From: Apus apus
Taxonomy: Eukaryota > Chordata > Aves > Apodiformes > Apodidae
Reading direction: 5' to 3'
DNA: 64,000 bases
NCBI RefSeq assembly: GCF_020740795.1
Contig: NC_067289.1
Coordinates: forward strand, 21,162,608 to 21,226,607
Shown: positions 53,701-63,749 of the stretch, in pieces
Layout of the letters: every line of letters begins with the position of its first letter
Numbering within the stretch: position 1 is the first letter of the stretch
Notes under the pieces: generated by a model
Databases searched by the model: none
Told to the model about the DNA's origin: nothing
Seen by the model: the letters and a program-made list of their open reading frames with translations, nothing else
Position numbers and translations under genes: made by a program

Positions 53701-56700
53701 TCTGGGTTGGAAGAGACCTTAAAGATCATCTAGTTCCAGCCCCCCTCCATTGGCAGGGACACTTTCCACTACATCAGATTGCTCAGAGCCCCATCCAATC
53801 TGCCCTTGAATACTTCAAGGGATGGGGCTTTCACAACTTCTCTGTTAGATCCTGTTAGATCAATGACTTAAACCTATTACACTTAGTAAGAAGTGAGGAT
53901 TAGGTGCTCAGCCTTATTTATACATACACTATGTACAAGAGTACTTTTTCTACTTTCACTTGCCATGTAAAGTTATCTTTCACCTGCCTACCATCCTTCC
54001 ATTACGTATATAGCTCAAAATTAATGAAGTCTGTAGTAAAACCTGTAAGACCACCCTTACTACTCTTAAACATTGCAAGTGTGTCTGAATGACGGTTTTT
54101 AGCTCTACCTCCATTGTTAGTGTTCGACTCTGGAGTATTAGAAATATCCAGCAAGGAGCCAATGGAAAGGGAATGTTCAGCTGAGGGCCGTTTCCGAGGA
54201 GGGAATGGTGATATGTCTGCTTCTCTGGTCAGTTGTGCCAGGGTCTCTTTCAAACGACGTCTTTTGCGATTGCTGTTTGGAGTGTTGAGAGAAAGCAGTG
54301 ACACAGACTTCTTGAGGCCAGGACTCTCCGACTGCAGTAAAAAGAAGTTCAGTTTAGTGTTTTTACCCACTGTGTCCATTTCAAATGAATGCAAAGTTAA
54401 TTGTAGAACTAATCAGAACACGACTCTTCTCAAGGAAGCCAAGGAAAACTAAACTGGAAACCACACTAACATTTTCTTTGACTAAGTTCAACCTTTGGGA
54501 AGCAGAAAAAAAACTTTCCCAAATAAGTATTCTATATATGAAATTTATAATGGATTATCTGGAGCTTAAATGTTGCTTTAAAGACACATACTAAAGGCAC
54601 ATGCTAATTCTACCACCAAATACATGCCTCACATTATATGAGAGTTCATCATACCTTCTCAAATAAATACATGGACTCTCCAGCTCTGGCATCCATTTGA
54701 ATGCTTCCCCAGAACCACTAAAGGAAAAAGAAAACACACATGAAGAACATATGGAAGGGCTTCACCCCAAGTTAAAAATATTCAAAATAAGATACGTAAC
54801 AGTAAGGCAGTTCACATACTAAATGCAAACATGTGGCTTATTCTGAAAAAAATGTTTCTCACATACCAAGGATAATATGGCAATATTCTTTCAAGAATTT
54901 GTCAGCACTAACCTCTTGCTTTACAACATAAAGCTTTTTTAAAGGTTCAAATGGAAGATCTTTTACTGTGCTTTCTTCAACCACTAAGTGCGTACACCTT
55001 TCATCACCAACTGGTAAATAATGTCCTCCTAGATAAAAAAAGGCAATTTAGCAAGACCAAAAAATTTTCTTGTTAGACATCAGTAGCCCACTTTATAGTT
55101 CTGTGGCACTTATTATCAGTCAAAGAGAGATGAACTCTTCAGGAGCTAAGCAGTGGTTGGGCTTAGAAAACACCCCAGATTATATCAGCAGTGGCCAGCT
55201 TTTCAGAAACAGTATGTAGCATGCAGTAGTACACATTGAGAAGTCAAGAGCACATGGAGCTCAGAGGACATTTTAACCTGACAATAAAAGCTTCCCAGAA
55301 GAACACTGCATTTCTTATATCTTGGAATAGCAAGCTAGCAATTGTCACCTCAAAGATATCCACCAGCTAAAACCTGTGTCACAATCTTGTAAGTAGCTTT
55401 AGATAAACTTTCCATTCCCCTTTCTATAGTCTCTTAAACACAACTCCATCAATAAAAGGCTGGAGATTTGTAAGTGATCTGTTACAGCATCACTGTCAAT
55501 GTGATTGCACTACACTCCCAAAAAATTGAACACTTCCAACCTAGTGTTCTACCAGTGATGATTCATATCAACATTGTAAACATTGTAGATGCTTTCTGTG
55601 AACTATATAAAGATGCACACCACAAAACTGAGTACGGAAACTGAAGCAGAAAATATATATTGTGTAGCAAGATTTCCAGGATATCTTGAAGAATCCTTTA
55701 ATAATTTTTTTTTTAATTATCTAGCTTAAATCAGCCTAGGAAGTTTGAAGTCTTTAACAGCTACGAGACCTATGCATATTGACATATAAAAATCAATCTC
55801 CAGCTCTTCAAGCTGAAGAGTCTTCATCAATACTTCAGGATTCACAATCCAGCATTTCAGCTTCAGTGAAGTATTTGTCAGCTATAAACCTCCTTCCTTC
55901 CACAAGTCAACTTTCACAAACAATAACCTTGCATTTCTGTCATTTCTTCCATATTAGCTTTCTCATCATCAGAGAATCCAAGGAAACTTAACATGCAATC
56001 CTGGAAAGGAGGAACCTTGAACTGATTCCTGAAGTCATCATCAGCTGCACAGAAATCACTGGAAAAAAAAAAATGAGATGAACAAAAAGGTCACTAAATC
56101 AGTGGTACATCACTATTTAAACAGAAACTCACAAGACTCCAGGTGAACAGAAGGCAAGATGAAGGTTGAAGGAAAATAAATACCTACATTTCATTTCTCT
56201 TCTCCCAAGCCTTATAAATCCACTCAGCTTTCACTATAGGAGTACCAAGACTTACAGCAACCTGCAATACAGGAAAAGCACACTTTGAACTAAGTATTTC
56301 CTTTTAAGTCTTTCCAATGGTAAAAGTACATAACCTTGCTTTTACTTTTCCAGAAATACTGCAAAAAGTAAACATATTCCTTCAAGAATCATGTCCAACT
56401 GTAACTCCCAAGAGTTAGAAGGTATTAATTCTTCAGTGACCAAGAGATCAGATCAATAGGTATTCTGATGCTTACTCAAAAGTGCACCATTTTGTTAGTC
56501 TGATTTCCTTCATCACTCACAAAACCAAGACTCTGTTCCAGAGGAATATGGGATCTTTTTTCTGCTTTTGATACTTTGCATGAAGGCAAATATCCCAGCT
56601 TGCTTTTACCACAGAGAAAGTGACTATTCCAAAGGTAACTTCCATAACTGTTTGAGACTGTGAAGTTTTCCTGCTGTTTCCCTTTGAGTTGACAGAAAGG

Positions 56701-59700
56701 AGTGTTTGATCAGTTAGAAAGGAGGTCTTCTCTTCCAACTGGAAGAGAAGACAGTAGGCTGTTGCTTTTTTTCCCTAGTCTAACAATTCAAACAAGGGAG
56801 AGTCAAGGGACTCTCATAGCATTGCTACGTCATATCCCATGGTACAAAAAACTTAGGAACTTTTATTTACTTGTCAACTGGATATGCACATCCTGAAGGA
56901 TTCCCTGTTGGTGTTATCAAAAGAAAAAGAAAACACAGCAATATTTGAACACCTATACATAACAAGTTCAAACTAATTTTTAAAAGATGATGCACACAAA
57001 TTGAGAACCAAAGCTTTTTGCAAGTTACCTCAAAGTCTAGTGTTTGGACAAACAAATAATGCAGGCATGTTAGTATATAAACAGTTGTTTACATTCATCA
57101 GTGTCTTAGGTACTGACAACATCAGTACTTTACAAATATTTTGGTTCTTGTTATTTACTATAATTGTCTATTAAAAAAAAACTCTGCATTCAGGCAATTT
57201 ACATTATTTAGATCTCTAACAGCAAGAAAAATATGCCAAAGCTCAACAGTAGATAGAGATGAACCCACCATCACAAGTTATTGTTGCTAGTACAGAGGAC
57301 AAAAAAGCAATTTATAAGCTGAAGTATAATTTACAGACTTAGTCTACAAGAACCAAATTCTGCAAGTTTCCGTGAAGTACCAACTCAAGCTTACATACTC
57401 TGAATTTGTCTCCATGTGTTGAGTTAGCCACCAGGTGTGTAACTTTGGAGCTAAAGTCCCTTCGAATAATTCCACCCATATGATGAACCAAGGTCACTAG
57501 CTTAACCTGCAAAATGAAGACAAAAAGAAGTTTTCAGCATATCTTTTGAAGCGTAGAACACAGAGTGAGAGCAGTACAAAAAACAGATTACAAAGCAAGA
57601 TACAGGGGTGACACTAAATGTCTAGGAATAGAAATGGTTTGATTTGTTCTTATAATAACCTGTTAAAATCTACAGGAGAAGATAAAGATGATACATCACA
57701 AGAGCTATTAACTTTTTTTTTGACATTTCATACAGGCTTGCTGTGTAGCTTGAGGCAGACCACTCAAGCCACCAACACTCCTGTGCTCATCATGCATAAT
57801 GGCGTTTCACACACAACAGATTCAAAGCATGTTTTCCTCACTGTCACAGTCAATTCTACCCAAAGGGGCAATTGCCAGAATTTACAGAACATTGCAGTTT
57901 GGCCAATTTGAAACTAGCAGATCAAACCTAACTATCCCTAACACTGGGATAGTTAGCACTGTTTTGTTGGTTGTGTTTGTTTGTTTTTTCATATGAAGAT
58001 GTGGAACCATATTTTGATTCCCAGGTGTCCAACAGGGAACTTCAGTGCCAACTGCATCACTGACATGGAAAAGTGCTAGGTAGATATCAAACCACTTCAT
58101 ACCAAGGCACATCAAGACTAAAGTCCTGATAAGCAAGATAGCAAGGCAGCAAGACAGCACATCTGCAAATGCTCTGATAAGGACTACAAAGCTTTACTTG
58201 AGCACACGACTGTGTGCAAATAAGAGGACACCATTGGGTAATTACCATCTTACCTGAAGCCTAAATCTACAAATCTTTATGCCCTATGGAATTAGAGCTG
58301 TTTAATGTCATTCAACAAAAAAGTGAAAAAAAAAAAAATGGCATCACAGGACTTGCACAAGGAAACAGTTTTACTGCCATCCTCAAATATCACTGCATCT
58401 GGACATGCAAGAAAACACAAGAACAAAACAAACAAAGCAATTCAATTCCCCCCATACGAGCTCTAGTGATAGTTAAAAGTTGACAGGTGATAGAACAGAA
58501 GAGTATTTTGAAAATAAGCTTAACATAGCTTTACCCATCCAAAGGAAAAAACAGTCTTACTAATTCATCTTTCTTTCTGAATCCTGTAAAGCACAGTACC
58601 AAGTTCAACATACTTGCACAGTACAGTGGACGACAGGAGAAAGGTAAAGGCTGAAAGTAAGAAGCAAGCTTATTAGTCAAAAGCATACTGCTTCCATGAA
58701 AGTTTTAACATCATCTTTCATACAGTACTATTGTTCCTAGTATTAAAATGCATCAGGCACTAGTTCAAGTCTGTGTATTCAGTTATACCTCAGCTCCAGA
58801 GCTGCCAACAATCTGATAAAGTAACTAGAGCATCCCCAAGGTAGCACTCCATTCTTTTATTCCTCCCCAGTCCATCTCCTCTATGTGACAACCTTTGGAA
58901 ATACAAAGTGTCTGCCAGAGCTGCATTTACATGCTACCCTTCCTACTGGCACAATCCCACCGAGTGGGTCAACACCTCCCACCACTACTGGAGTAGTTGT
59001 AACCTTGCTATTGTATACCTGTGCTTTTTCACTACATGCAATATTCTAACATAGTACTAGAAACTTGCTTTTCTTCTAATTCAAAGCTAATGATATTTAA
59101 GGATTGATTGACAAAGCAAAATAGATTTTATTTTGAACACTTAGTATTTAGAACTCTCTGCACCAGAGAGCTTATTCAGCTGGTTTCAACAGGAAGCACA
59201 TACCTCTCCTTTTTGTGCACAGTGCAGCACTACTGGAGGGCCAATGACACGGCAGTCTGCTTTGCAGAGGTTGTTAAAGACACAATCTTGGAAGTCTGAC
59301 ACAACAAAGATAGTTTCAAATTCTGGGGAATCTGAATCTCCAAGCTCTTCTATCGTGTCTGTCTTTATGTAGGGCACTTTAATTTCCTTGATTAACAGGG
59401 ATGAGAGGGAAAGCGTTATTCAGGCAACATAGTTACACGAGCATCAACATTCAAGTAATTTTTATTTTGGACTATTAGAAAAACATATGATTCAGATTTT
59501 GACACAGGCACTTTGTGGAAGGATTGGTGGAAGCTGAATGAGATGCCCTGTTCTCTAACATAAGAACAGCTATGAACTGCACCTAAAAATATCTTAAAGC
59601 AATTCCTGTGTGCTTCTGAAAAATAAGAAAAATAAGTAACTTTAGTAGCTTATGTATCAGTTTGCACTGATAATATAATATTGGAAATATTTATAGATAG

Positions 59701-61652
59701 GAAAAAAGCACAAAAGAAATTAAATTTCAAACTGTCAAAACAGCTTAAGGCACTTCTGGATGCTACTAACAAGTAGCATCCAGTTTGCAACTGCAAGCTC
59801 CATGCTGCATAACATCTAAAGAACAGATGTCAATTTTGTTCATTGTTTGATATTTTTAAGGGTCTAAACATTTGTCTGTTTCAATTTCTATCTTCACTTC
59901 CAAATTTTAATTCCTAGGTTTTTCACATCAACAAATAAGAGAACCACTTCTGAAGATTAAATGCAGCTTTCAATTGAAAGATGTAAATTAACCAATTAAG
60001 AAGTCAGTTCATAGCAGAAACTTATGGACTGAGAGAATATAAGCATGCAGTTTAATGTTTCCATTGGTATTTTTATCCCCATTAGAAAAGACCACTAATT
60101 AAGAGCTGCAGGTACCATTTCCATATTTGAGAAAGTGTAAAAAGTGCCAATTTTGAAAAGGTTTAAGTGACAGAATCAGAAACATTAGCATATATTGTGA
60201 CCATTGTGTCCAATTAATAGAAATTAAAGCGTGTGCACATTTCAGCCCCAGTGAAGTAAACATGCTGCATGCAATCACCTGTGCTCAATTGCATGACATA
60301 CCATATGAATAATACTTTTTATTAATTTTTCTTCTGATTTACCAGGACTAGTTTCCTTTATCTTTATAACTGGTACTTCCATTATCTTAACGGTCTGTGG
60401 AAGAGGAGAACTTTAGTACAGAACCAAACTGGTTACTGGGAGTGTAAAAGCACACCATGGCATTCCAATGGCAATGAATGTTTTATCTTAGTCCCACATA
60501 CCTCCAAGGCTTTCAGAAGCTCCTCATTCTTCCCTGCTTCCTGAACCAAAACCACTCTTGTTTCAATTTGAGGCATTTCTGCTGTTTATAGAGAAACAAG
60601 GATAATATTTGTATTTTAATTGAAAAATCCATGTTAGGTCTAACCAAGCAATAATGTATAGAACATGGGCAGACTGCATCCTTTCAAGGGATCTTCCTAG
60701 GAACAAGCCTGAAAATAAAGGTTACCTCAAGAAGCCTGTCCTTTAATTAAGACATACTCAACTAGCCATAGAGCCTGAACTTCCTAGTAGATGGTGAAAC
60801 AAGATCCTGCAATTCATGACCAGCTACCTCACATTCAAAGTGAGAACATGCAAAGGTAGAACAAAAAAAAAGCCCAGTAAAAGCCAACAAATTATTTACT
60901 TAACGTTTCTAGCAGAATTAGTTACTAAGACTTGCAGGAATAGGGAGAGCTGATGTCTTTCTAGGTTCTGTTCCTGGCTGACAAGGCTCATTACTTCCTA
61001 GTAGCTGCTCAGTTTCACCCAGGAATATCTGAAGTTAGATATCTTGTTCTCTTTCTCCATGGATTAGGAGGAAGGGACAAGTGTTGCCCCCATGTCATTT
61101 CCACCAAAAGACTGCCAGTGGATTCTGGCTACTGCATTGCATGAAAACAAAAAAATACCTTTTTATAGTTTTTAATGTCAAGATTTGCTCTTTAATTATG
61201 AGCTCAAGACTATTTATCTCTCTAAAGACTACTAGCAATCCTGAAGAACAGAGCAGCTGTAGTTTCCAAAAACTAGTGTCAAAATATCACCTGGAATGAT
61301 TTATTCCACAGAACAGGCATCAAATGGAACCAACAGCTTTCTACACAGCAGTCAGAATGACTGTAACCCCAACTTTTAACTCATCTTGTTAAAAAAATTT
61401 AAGACAGTCCCTTTGTTGGAGAAACGATACCAAACCAACACTCTTTTGGCTACCATACACACAATTCTGTAGTTCAGCCATTACAAAAACATAGTAGTCT
61501 TAAAATAAGCTTCTTGCTTTACCTTCAGCATCCAAACCAGATCCAGGAAATGTATGCTCTTTGGAGGTTTCTATGATTTTTGAATCAAGAACAGAAGAAT
61601 CAGCCAAGAGGCTCCTCCCAGTTTCAGATGCCAGTGTACTGTTGTCAGCCAT
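38401..61652 (-). CDS. ECT2: ECT2, RhoA guanine-nucleotide exchange factor of cytokinesis (24 coding exons)
   Basis: ECT2 is bound by centralspindlin (MgcRacGAP/CYK4) at the spindle midzone and activates RhoA at the equatorial cortex; it is nuclear in interphase. Splicing 24 exons gives 2964 nt, 987 codons. In order: BRCT0 (about residues 45-150), BRCT1 (about 170-255, TGF motif at 184-186), BRCT2 (about 265-355), NLS RKRRRLKE (about 378-385), Thr-Pro sites at 373, 422 and 444, DH (about 454-645, with LLIRPVQRLPSVALLLN), PH (about 675-798) and a polybasic region (about 823-857). T184 and K226 fall at the places of human T153/K195 (short-isoform numbering), which bind phosphorylated CYK4; both are kept. 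Residues 1-885 match mammalian ECT2 almost without gaps; the last exon differs. All junctions are GT-AG and in phase. Confidence 0.97.
40299..40445 (-). CDS. ECT2: ECT2 coding exon 23 (basic C-terminal region)
   Basis: 49 codons: VTRAFSFSKTPKRALRRALM, then a Ser-rich stretch ending RLPSTSSLA. FSKTPKRALRRAL is conserved with human. Donor GCG|GTAAGT, phase 0. In human the next residues are the short tail beginning GIPSPS. Confidence 0.94.
41531..41638 (-). CDS. ECT2: ECT2 coding exon 22 (basic C-terminal region)
   Basis: 36 codons: ENLIYTADPDSVEVSTKDMD then STLSRASRAIKKTSKK. The lysine/arginine cluster is the start of the polybasic region that binds membrane phosphoinositides in human ECT2. 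Donor AAG|GTAAGA. Confidence 0.94.
43561..43715 (-). CDS. ECT2: ECT2 coding exon 21 (PH C-terminal helix)
   Basis: Reads (D)CHKAFALVVRPPTELNNKL, then LSFQMTTEEPPKEDWLKMLC and RQVANTICKADA. WLKMLCRQVANTI is the closing PH helix. Acceptor GAACTGTAG, donor GCA|GTAAGT. Confidence 0.95.
45035..45173 (-). CDS. ECT2: ECT2 coding exon 20 (PH)
   Basis: Begins IARKRHKVIGAFKSPHGHTR and ends SQIKKVLDIRETE plus one base. The donor GAAG|GTGTGT keeps phase 1. PH core strands with basic loops. Confidence 0.95.
46511..46630 (-). CDS. ECT2: ECT2 coding exon 19 (PH)
   Basis: 40 codons: ANLLSSHRSLVQRLETVALG then DDLCDRGEQVTLFLFNDCLE. VTLFLFNDCLE is a typical PH beta-strand pair. Donor GAG|GTAAGA. Confidence 0.95.
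46780..46858 (-). CDS. ECT2: ECT2 coding exon 18 (end of DH)
   Basis: Reads HINEDKRKTEAQKQFFDVVY then EVDGCP. The acceptor is TGCTTCCCTCAG and the donor CCA|GTAAGT. It joins the last DH helix to the PH domain. Confidence 0.95.
47798..47879 (-). CDS. ECT2: ECT2 coding exon 17 (DH)
   Basis: Reads (D)IKKHTAEENPDKVTLERAI then ESLKEVMT. Phases are 1 in and 2 out. Donor GAC|GTAAGT. Confidence 0.94.
48608..48704 (-). CDS. ECT2: ECT2 coding exon 16 (DH signature)
   Basis: Reads INQAKPECGRQSLAELLIRP then VQRLPSVALLLN. The LIRPVQRLPSVALLL helix is the conserved region 3 surface that contacts Rho GTPases. Phase 1 donor AATG|GTAATC. Confidence 0.96.
49663..49773 (-). CDS. ECT2: ECT2 coding exon 15 (DH)
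   Basis: 37 codons: SKDLLKTYPPFVNFFEMSKE then TITRCEKQKPRFHAFLK, DH conserved region 2. Acceptor TTTCTTTCAG, donor AAG|GTAAGT. Confidence 0.95.
50747..50815 (-). CDS. ECT2: ECT2 coding exon 14 (DH)
   Basis: 23 codons: EDLEDLMVNWTESKSIGDII then LKY. The acceptor TGTACTCTAG is short on pyrimidines. Donor TAT|GTAAGT. Confidence 0.94.
50924..50963. repeat. Tandem duplication of a 20-bp unit
   Basis: GTTTGATACTGACAAAACAG is followed immediately by the same 20 bases with one final change (A for G). It lies in the ECT2 intron between coding exons 13 and 14. Confidence 0.9.
52010..52031. repeat. Tandem duplication of an 11-bp unit
   Basis: CATGTCTAAAG occurs twice in direct succession in the ECT2 intron between coding exons 13 and 14. 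Confidence 0.85.
52479..52598 (-). CDS. ECT2: ECT2 coding exon 13 (DH)
   Basis: 40 codons including LFQVPLEKEGQLGGPILAQE and IKTIFGSIPDILDVHTKIK, the second half of DH conserved region 1. Acceptor CTTCATCAG, donor AAG|GTCAGC. Phase 0. Confidence 0.95.
53254..53390 (-). CDS. ECT2: ECT2 coding exon 12 (start of DH domain)
   Basis: Reads (E)TPKSCARPSKNSTPLPVKQ then SARWQVAKELYQTESNYVDI, opening the DH domain (conserved region 1). The STPLP motif is at the place of the Cdk1/Plk1-docking threonine described in human. Donor CAG|GTAAGA. Confidence 0.95.
53689..53895 (-). mobile_element. CR1 LINE 3' fragment in ECT2 intron
   Basis: The + strand reads ATCACAGCATGGTCTGGGTT then GGAAGAGACCTTAAAGATCA and CTAGTTCCAGCCCCCCT, the reverse complement of a CR1 3' end. 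It lies between ECT2 coding exons 11 and 12, so it is sense-oriented with ECT2. The right part decays after 53850. Confidence 0.9.
54109..54331 (-). CDS. ECT2: ECT2 coding exon 11 (S linker with NLS)
   Basis: 74 codons plus one base, encoding the hinge between BRCT and DH. It carries SLLSLNTPNSNRKRRRLKE, a classical NLS beside a Cdk-type TP site, then SPFPPRKRPSAEHSLSIGSL and SNTPES. Donor GGAG|GTAGAG. The frame stays open for 35 codons past the donor, so the long open frame seen here overshoots the exon. Confidence 0.95.
54655..54717 (-). CDS. ECT2: ECT2 coding exon 10 (end of BRCT2)
   Basis: 21 codons reading WFWGSIQMDARAGESMYLFE then K, the terminal BRCT helix. Acceptor TTCCTTTAG, donor AAG|GTATGA. 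Phase 0 at both ends. Confidence 0.95.
54913..55028 (-). CDS. ECT2: ECT2 coding exon 9 (BRCT2)
   Basis: Reads (G)GHYLPVGDERCTHLVVEES then TVKDLPFEPLKKLYVVKQE. The acceptor is TTTTTTTATCTAG and the donor GAG|GTTAGT. Matches human BRCT2 closely. Confidence 0.95.
55928..56058 (-). CDS. ECT2: ECT2 coding exon 8 (start of BRCT2)
   Basis: Begins (I)DFCAADDDFRNQFKVPPF and contains CMLSFLGFSDDEKANMEEM, the start of BRCT2. The donor GCAAG|GTTATT is weak, with T at +3. Phases are 2 in and 1 out. Confidence 0.93.
56188..56261 (-). CDS. ECT2: ECT2 coding exon 7 (end of BRCT1)
   Basis: Reads VAVSLGTPIVKAEWIYKAWE then KRNE, ending in phase 2 at donor GAAAT|GTAGGT. The tryptophan-bearing EWIYKAWE helix closes BRCT1. 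Joining AT to the next exon's first T gives isoleucine where human has glutamine. Confidence 0.94.
57399..57506 (-). CDS. ECT2: ECT2 coding exon 6 (BRCT1)
   Basis: 36 codons containing LVTLVHHMGGIIRRDFSSKV and THLVAN, the core GG and THL elements of a BRCT fold. K226 near the end matches the lysine needed for CYK4 binding. Acceptor TTCATTTTGCAG, donor AGA|GTATGT. Confidence 0.95.
57928..57956. repeat. Perfect 11-bp hairpin in ECT2 intron
   Basis: CTAACTATCCC, loop of 7, GGGATAGTTAG. It lies between ECT2 coding exons 5 and 6. Confidence 0.9.
58561..58650 (-). CDS. ECT2: ECT2 coding exon 5 (BRCT1)
   Basis: 30 codons beginning PLPFSCRPLYCASMLNLVLC and continuing FTGFRKKDEL. The TGF turn with T184 is the BRCT phosphate-binding motif. 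Acceptor TTACTTTCAG, donor TTA|GTAAGA. Confidence 0.95.
59204..59386 (-). CDS. ECT2: ECT2 coding exon 4 (BRCT0)
   Basis: 61 codons, phase 0 at both ends. Begins EIKVPYIKTDTIEELG and ends VIGPPVVLHCAQKGE. It contains DSPEFETIFVVSDFQD, close to human DSPEFENVFVVTDFQD. Covers most of BRCT0 and the link into BRCT1. Confidence 0.95.
59756..59783. repeat. Perfect 12-bp hairpin in ECT2 intron
   Basis: CTGGATGCTACT, loop AACA, AGTAGCATCCAG. It lies between ECT2 coding exons 3 and 4. Confidence 0.9.
60302..60394 (-). CDS. ECT2: ECT2 coding exon 3 (31-codon in-frame cassette)
   Basis: Acceptor CTTCCACAG, donor ATG|GTATGT. It reads TVKIMEVPVIKIKETSPGK then SEEKLIKSIIHM. It is exactly 93 nt and phase 0 at both ends. 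This corresponds to the 31-residue segment that distinguishes the 914- and 883-residue human ECT2 isoforms. Confidence 0.93.
60502..60581 (-). CDS. ECT2: ECT2 coding exon 2
   Basis: Reads (A)EMPQIETRVVLVQEAGK then NEELLKALE, the start of BRCT0. The acceptor is a tandem CAGCAG, so the exon may also start at 60578, omitting one alanine. Donor GAG|GTATGT, phase 0. Confidence 0.93.
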
Positions 61653-61680
61653 GGTTACGTCTTGTTTGTCCCTTCAACAA
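61523..61680 (-). CDS. ECT2: ECT2 coding exon 1 (start codon at 61652-61650)
   Basis: The acceptor ATCTATCTTCTAG is followed by 28 nt of 5' UTR and GTAACCATGG, a good Kozak context. The coding part is 61523-61652 and reads MADNSTLASETGRSLLADSS, then 23 more residues, ending in phase 1 at GAAG|GTAAAG. It matches the disordered ECT2 N-terminus (human MAENSVLTSTTGRTSLADSS, from memory). Confidence 0.92.
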
Positions 61681-62242
61681 CTAGAAGATAGATGTGCTAA
61701 ACTAAGTTGCAGTTGCAAAAAAGCTCATTAATAAGAGTTCTGTGACTAAGGCAGTCAGAAATAACTTCAGACTTCTGAAAAAAACCCACATTCAAAGTCC
61801 TGTTAAAATCCCATTCTCACTGATAGAGCAGTTCTGAAAGGGTACTAGGAGTAAGAGAGGACTGAGGACAAACCTGTGACAGAAGTGGTTCTGCTCACCA
61901 CAGAACTCACTTGCGCAGAAAGCTGCAGAGGGTACTTCAACTCTAAGCAGCAGGGAAGCAGTAGCTCCAGTGTTCATTTTTAAAAGTTTCACTACAAATC
62001 ACTGACAAACTAAAAGTGCTTTTTTGCTTCAGTGAAAAATTATTATAAGCTAGATTTGAGGCCAAGATTAGCATTTTTTAAGTGAAAGATACACAAAGCA
62101 TCTTGCTAAAATTTGATTTTTCAGGTGAACTGGCTGGAGTTACTGTGGTTACATCAAAATGACCATCCAGGAGTAGAACCAGCAGCATTTACTCAAAGAA
62201 AAATTAGGTTTCTCAAAACGCCTTAGTACAAAGCTAGTAAGC

Positions 62243-62316
<74 letters not shown>

Positions 62317-63740
62317 ATATATATATATATATATACACACACGTATCTTTATGGTCTAGTCTATTGTCCTGCATGAAACACAAAACAGTAGAAGTACCCA
62401 TTGATCATCAGATAAAGAGGCCTTGTCTTCTCACATATAGAACAGATCTGTGCTCTCCCTGCCCATCAAACAAACTCATCCCACACTGGAAAGGCAGAAT
62501 TCTTTTTCCTCTCAGAATCTGTACTGGTAGCTACCCAAACCCTGCACCAGCAAATTTGTTCCAAGACACCTGCCCAACATGTAGCACATTTTCTTCTGTT
62601 TGTGAAGCAAGAAGCTTGCATTCCTGTTATTCATCATTCAGACAAATGTTTGCACAGTGATATCAGAAGTTATCTAGACCAGCCCCTGTATCTGAACTGC
62701 TGTAGTGTAACAACCCCCTGGATCACTAACTGAAGTCGTTCTCCTCATGACTCTAAATGCCCCTTTTAAAACAGTTGCTACCCAAATAATATATTGAAGT
62801 ATTGTCTGAAAGAGAACTCATGAGGCAGTAAAATCCGTAAAAAACAGCATACTACAAATCTACTCTAATTCCAGGCATATTCAGTTATCAAAATTGACAC
62901 CTTAGTTGCAATTCTGATGTCACACACAAAGCTGTGCAAGCTCCATAGTTTTAAGTTTCCTAGCAGTAAGTCCCAGTCACCCAGCTAATTTAGCTCAGAA
63001 CAGCTTGAGACCTAAGGAGAAAGTAACTTTAACCAGAAAGTCTTTAGGGATCACCTGTCCAGGAGATTATAAGGATACTCAAGAAACTGTTACACAATTA
63101 CCTCTTATTTGGTAGTGAGGGTGGAGGGAAACAATCTTGGAAGATTCAAACACTATTGTTAATAATGATTACTACAAAGTTGCATGTAAAATCAGACCAA
63201 AAAAACCCCCAAAAGCCTCAATTTAAGAGTACCATTAAATTTAAATACTACAGATTAGTTTTTAAGTCTGAGATATCAATGACCCCTGTTGTGCTGCTGG
63301 TGATATACCTAATGACATTTATAGGAACATGCACTTACAAAAAAACTTCATAGTAGATTTGGGAAAAGCCCATGCTTTGGGCTGGGAATTGATTTTCTTT
63401 ATGGCTTTTCCAATTTATTTATGGCTTTCCATCCTGGGTATATTTTTTAAAATACTCCCCGTTTTAATGGTCACATATTAATTAATAACATATTACTAGT
63501 CACCAGGCTTAGACATTGAAAGTGCCAAGATACAGAAGGGAACAGACAACACACTAAAGACATGAACATAACATTTTCCCTCAGAGAAAGCAAAGCATCA
63601 TCGCTAAAGAATTCAGGCAGACCCGAATCAGGGCATTACACTTCCAAATTACTTCCCAACAGTTGAAAGTTCTGGAGGTCACAAAACATCCAGAACCTCT
63701 AACAGGTTCGTAAAGCAAGGTAACATGTTCAAAGACTTCC
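61681..63740 (-). other. Presumed ECT2 first-intron sequence
   Basis: AT-rich DNA between the acceptor of coding exon 1 and the CpG-rich stretch at the window end. It holds the TA microsatellite; no other exon was recognised. A further 5' non-coding exon cannot be excluded. Confidence 0.5.
62243..62343. repeat. (TA)n/(TATG)n microsatellite in ECT2 intron
   Basis: About 100 bp of alternating AT with interspersed GTAT and ACAC units, roughly 560 bp upstream of ECT2 coding exon 1. Open frames across it are repeat artefacts. Confidence 0.95.
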
Positions 63741-63749
63741 CCTGGTGCC

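Noticed and set aside
54002..54108. Continuation of the ECT2 exon 11 frame (GRAKNRHSDT and on)
   Set aside because: It lies beyond a good GT donor; the next exon joins in phase to give ETPKSC, matching human DTPKSC.
62265..62660. 131-codon frame beginning with Tyr-Ile repeats
   Set aside because: Translation of the TA microsatellite.
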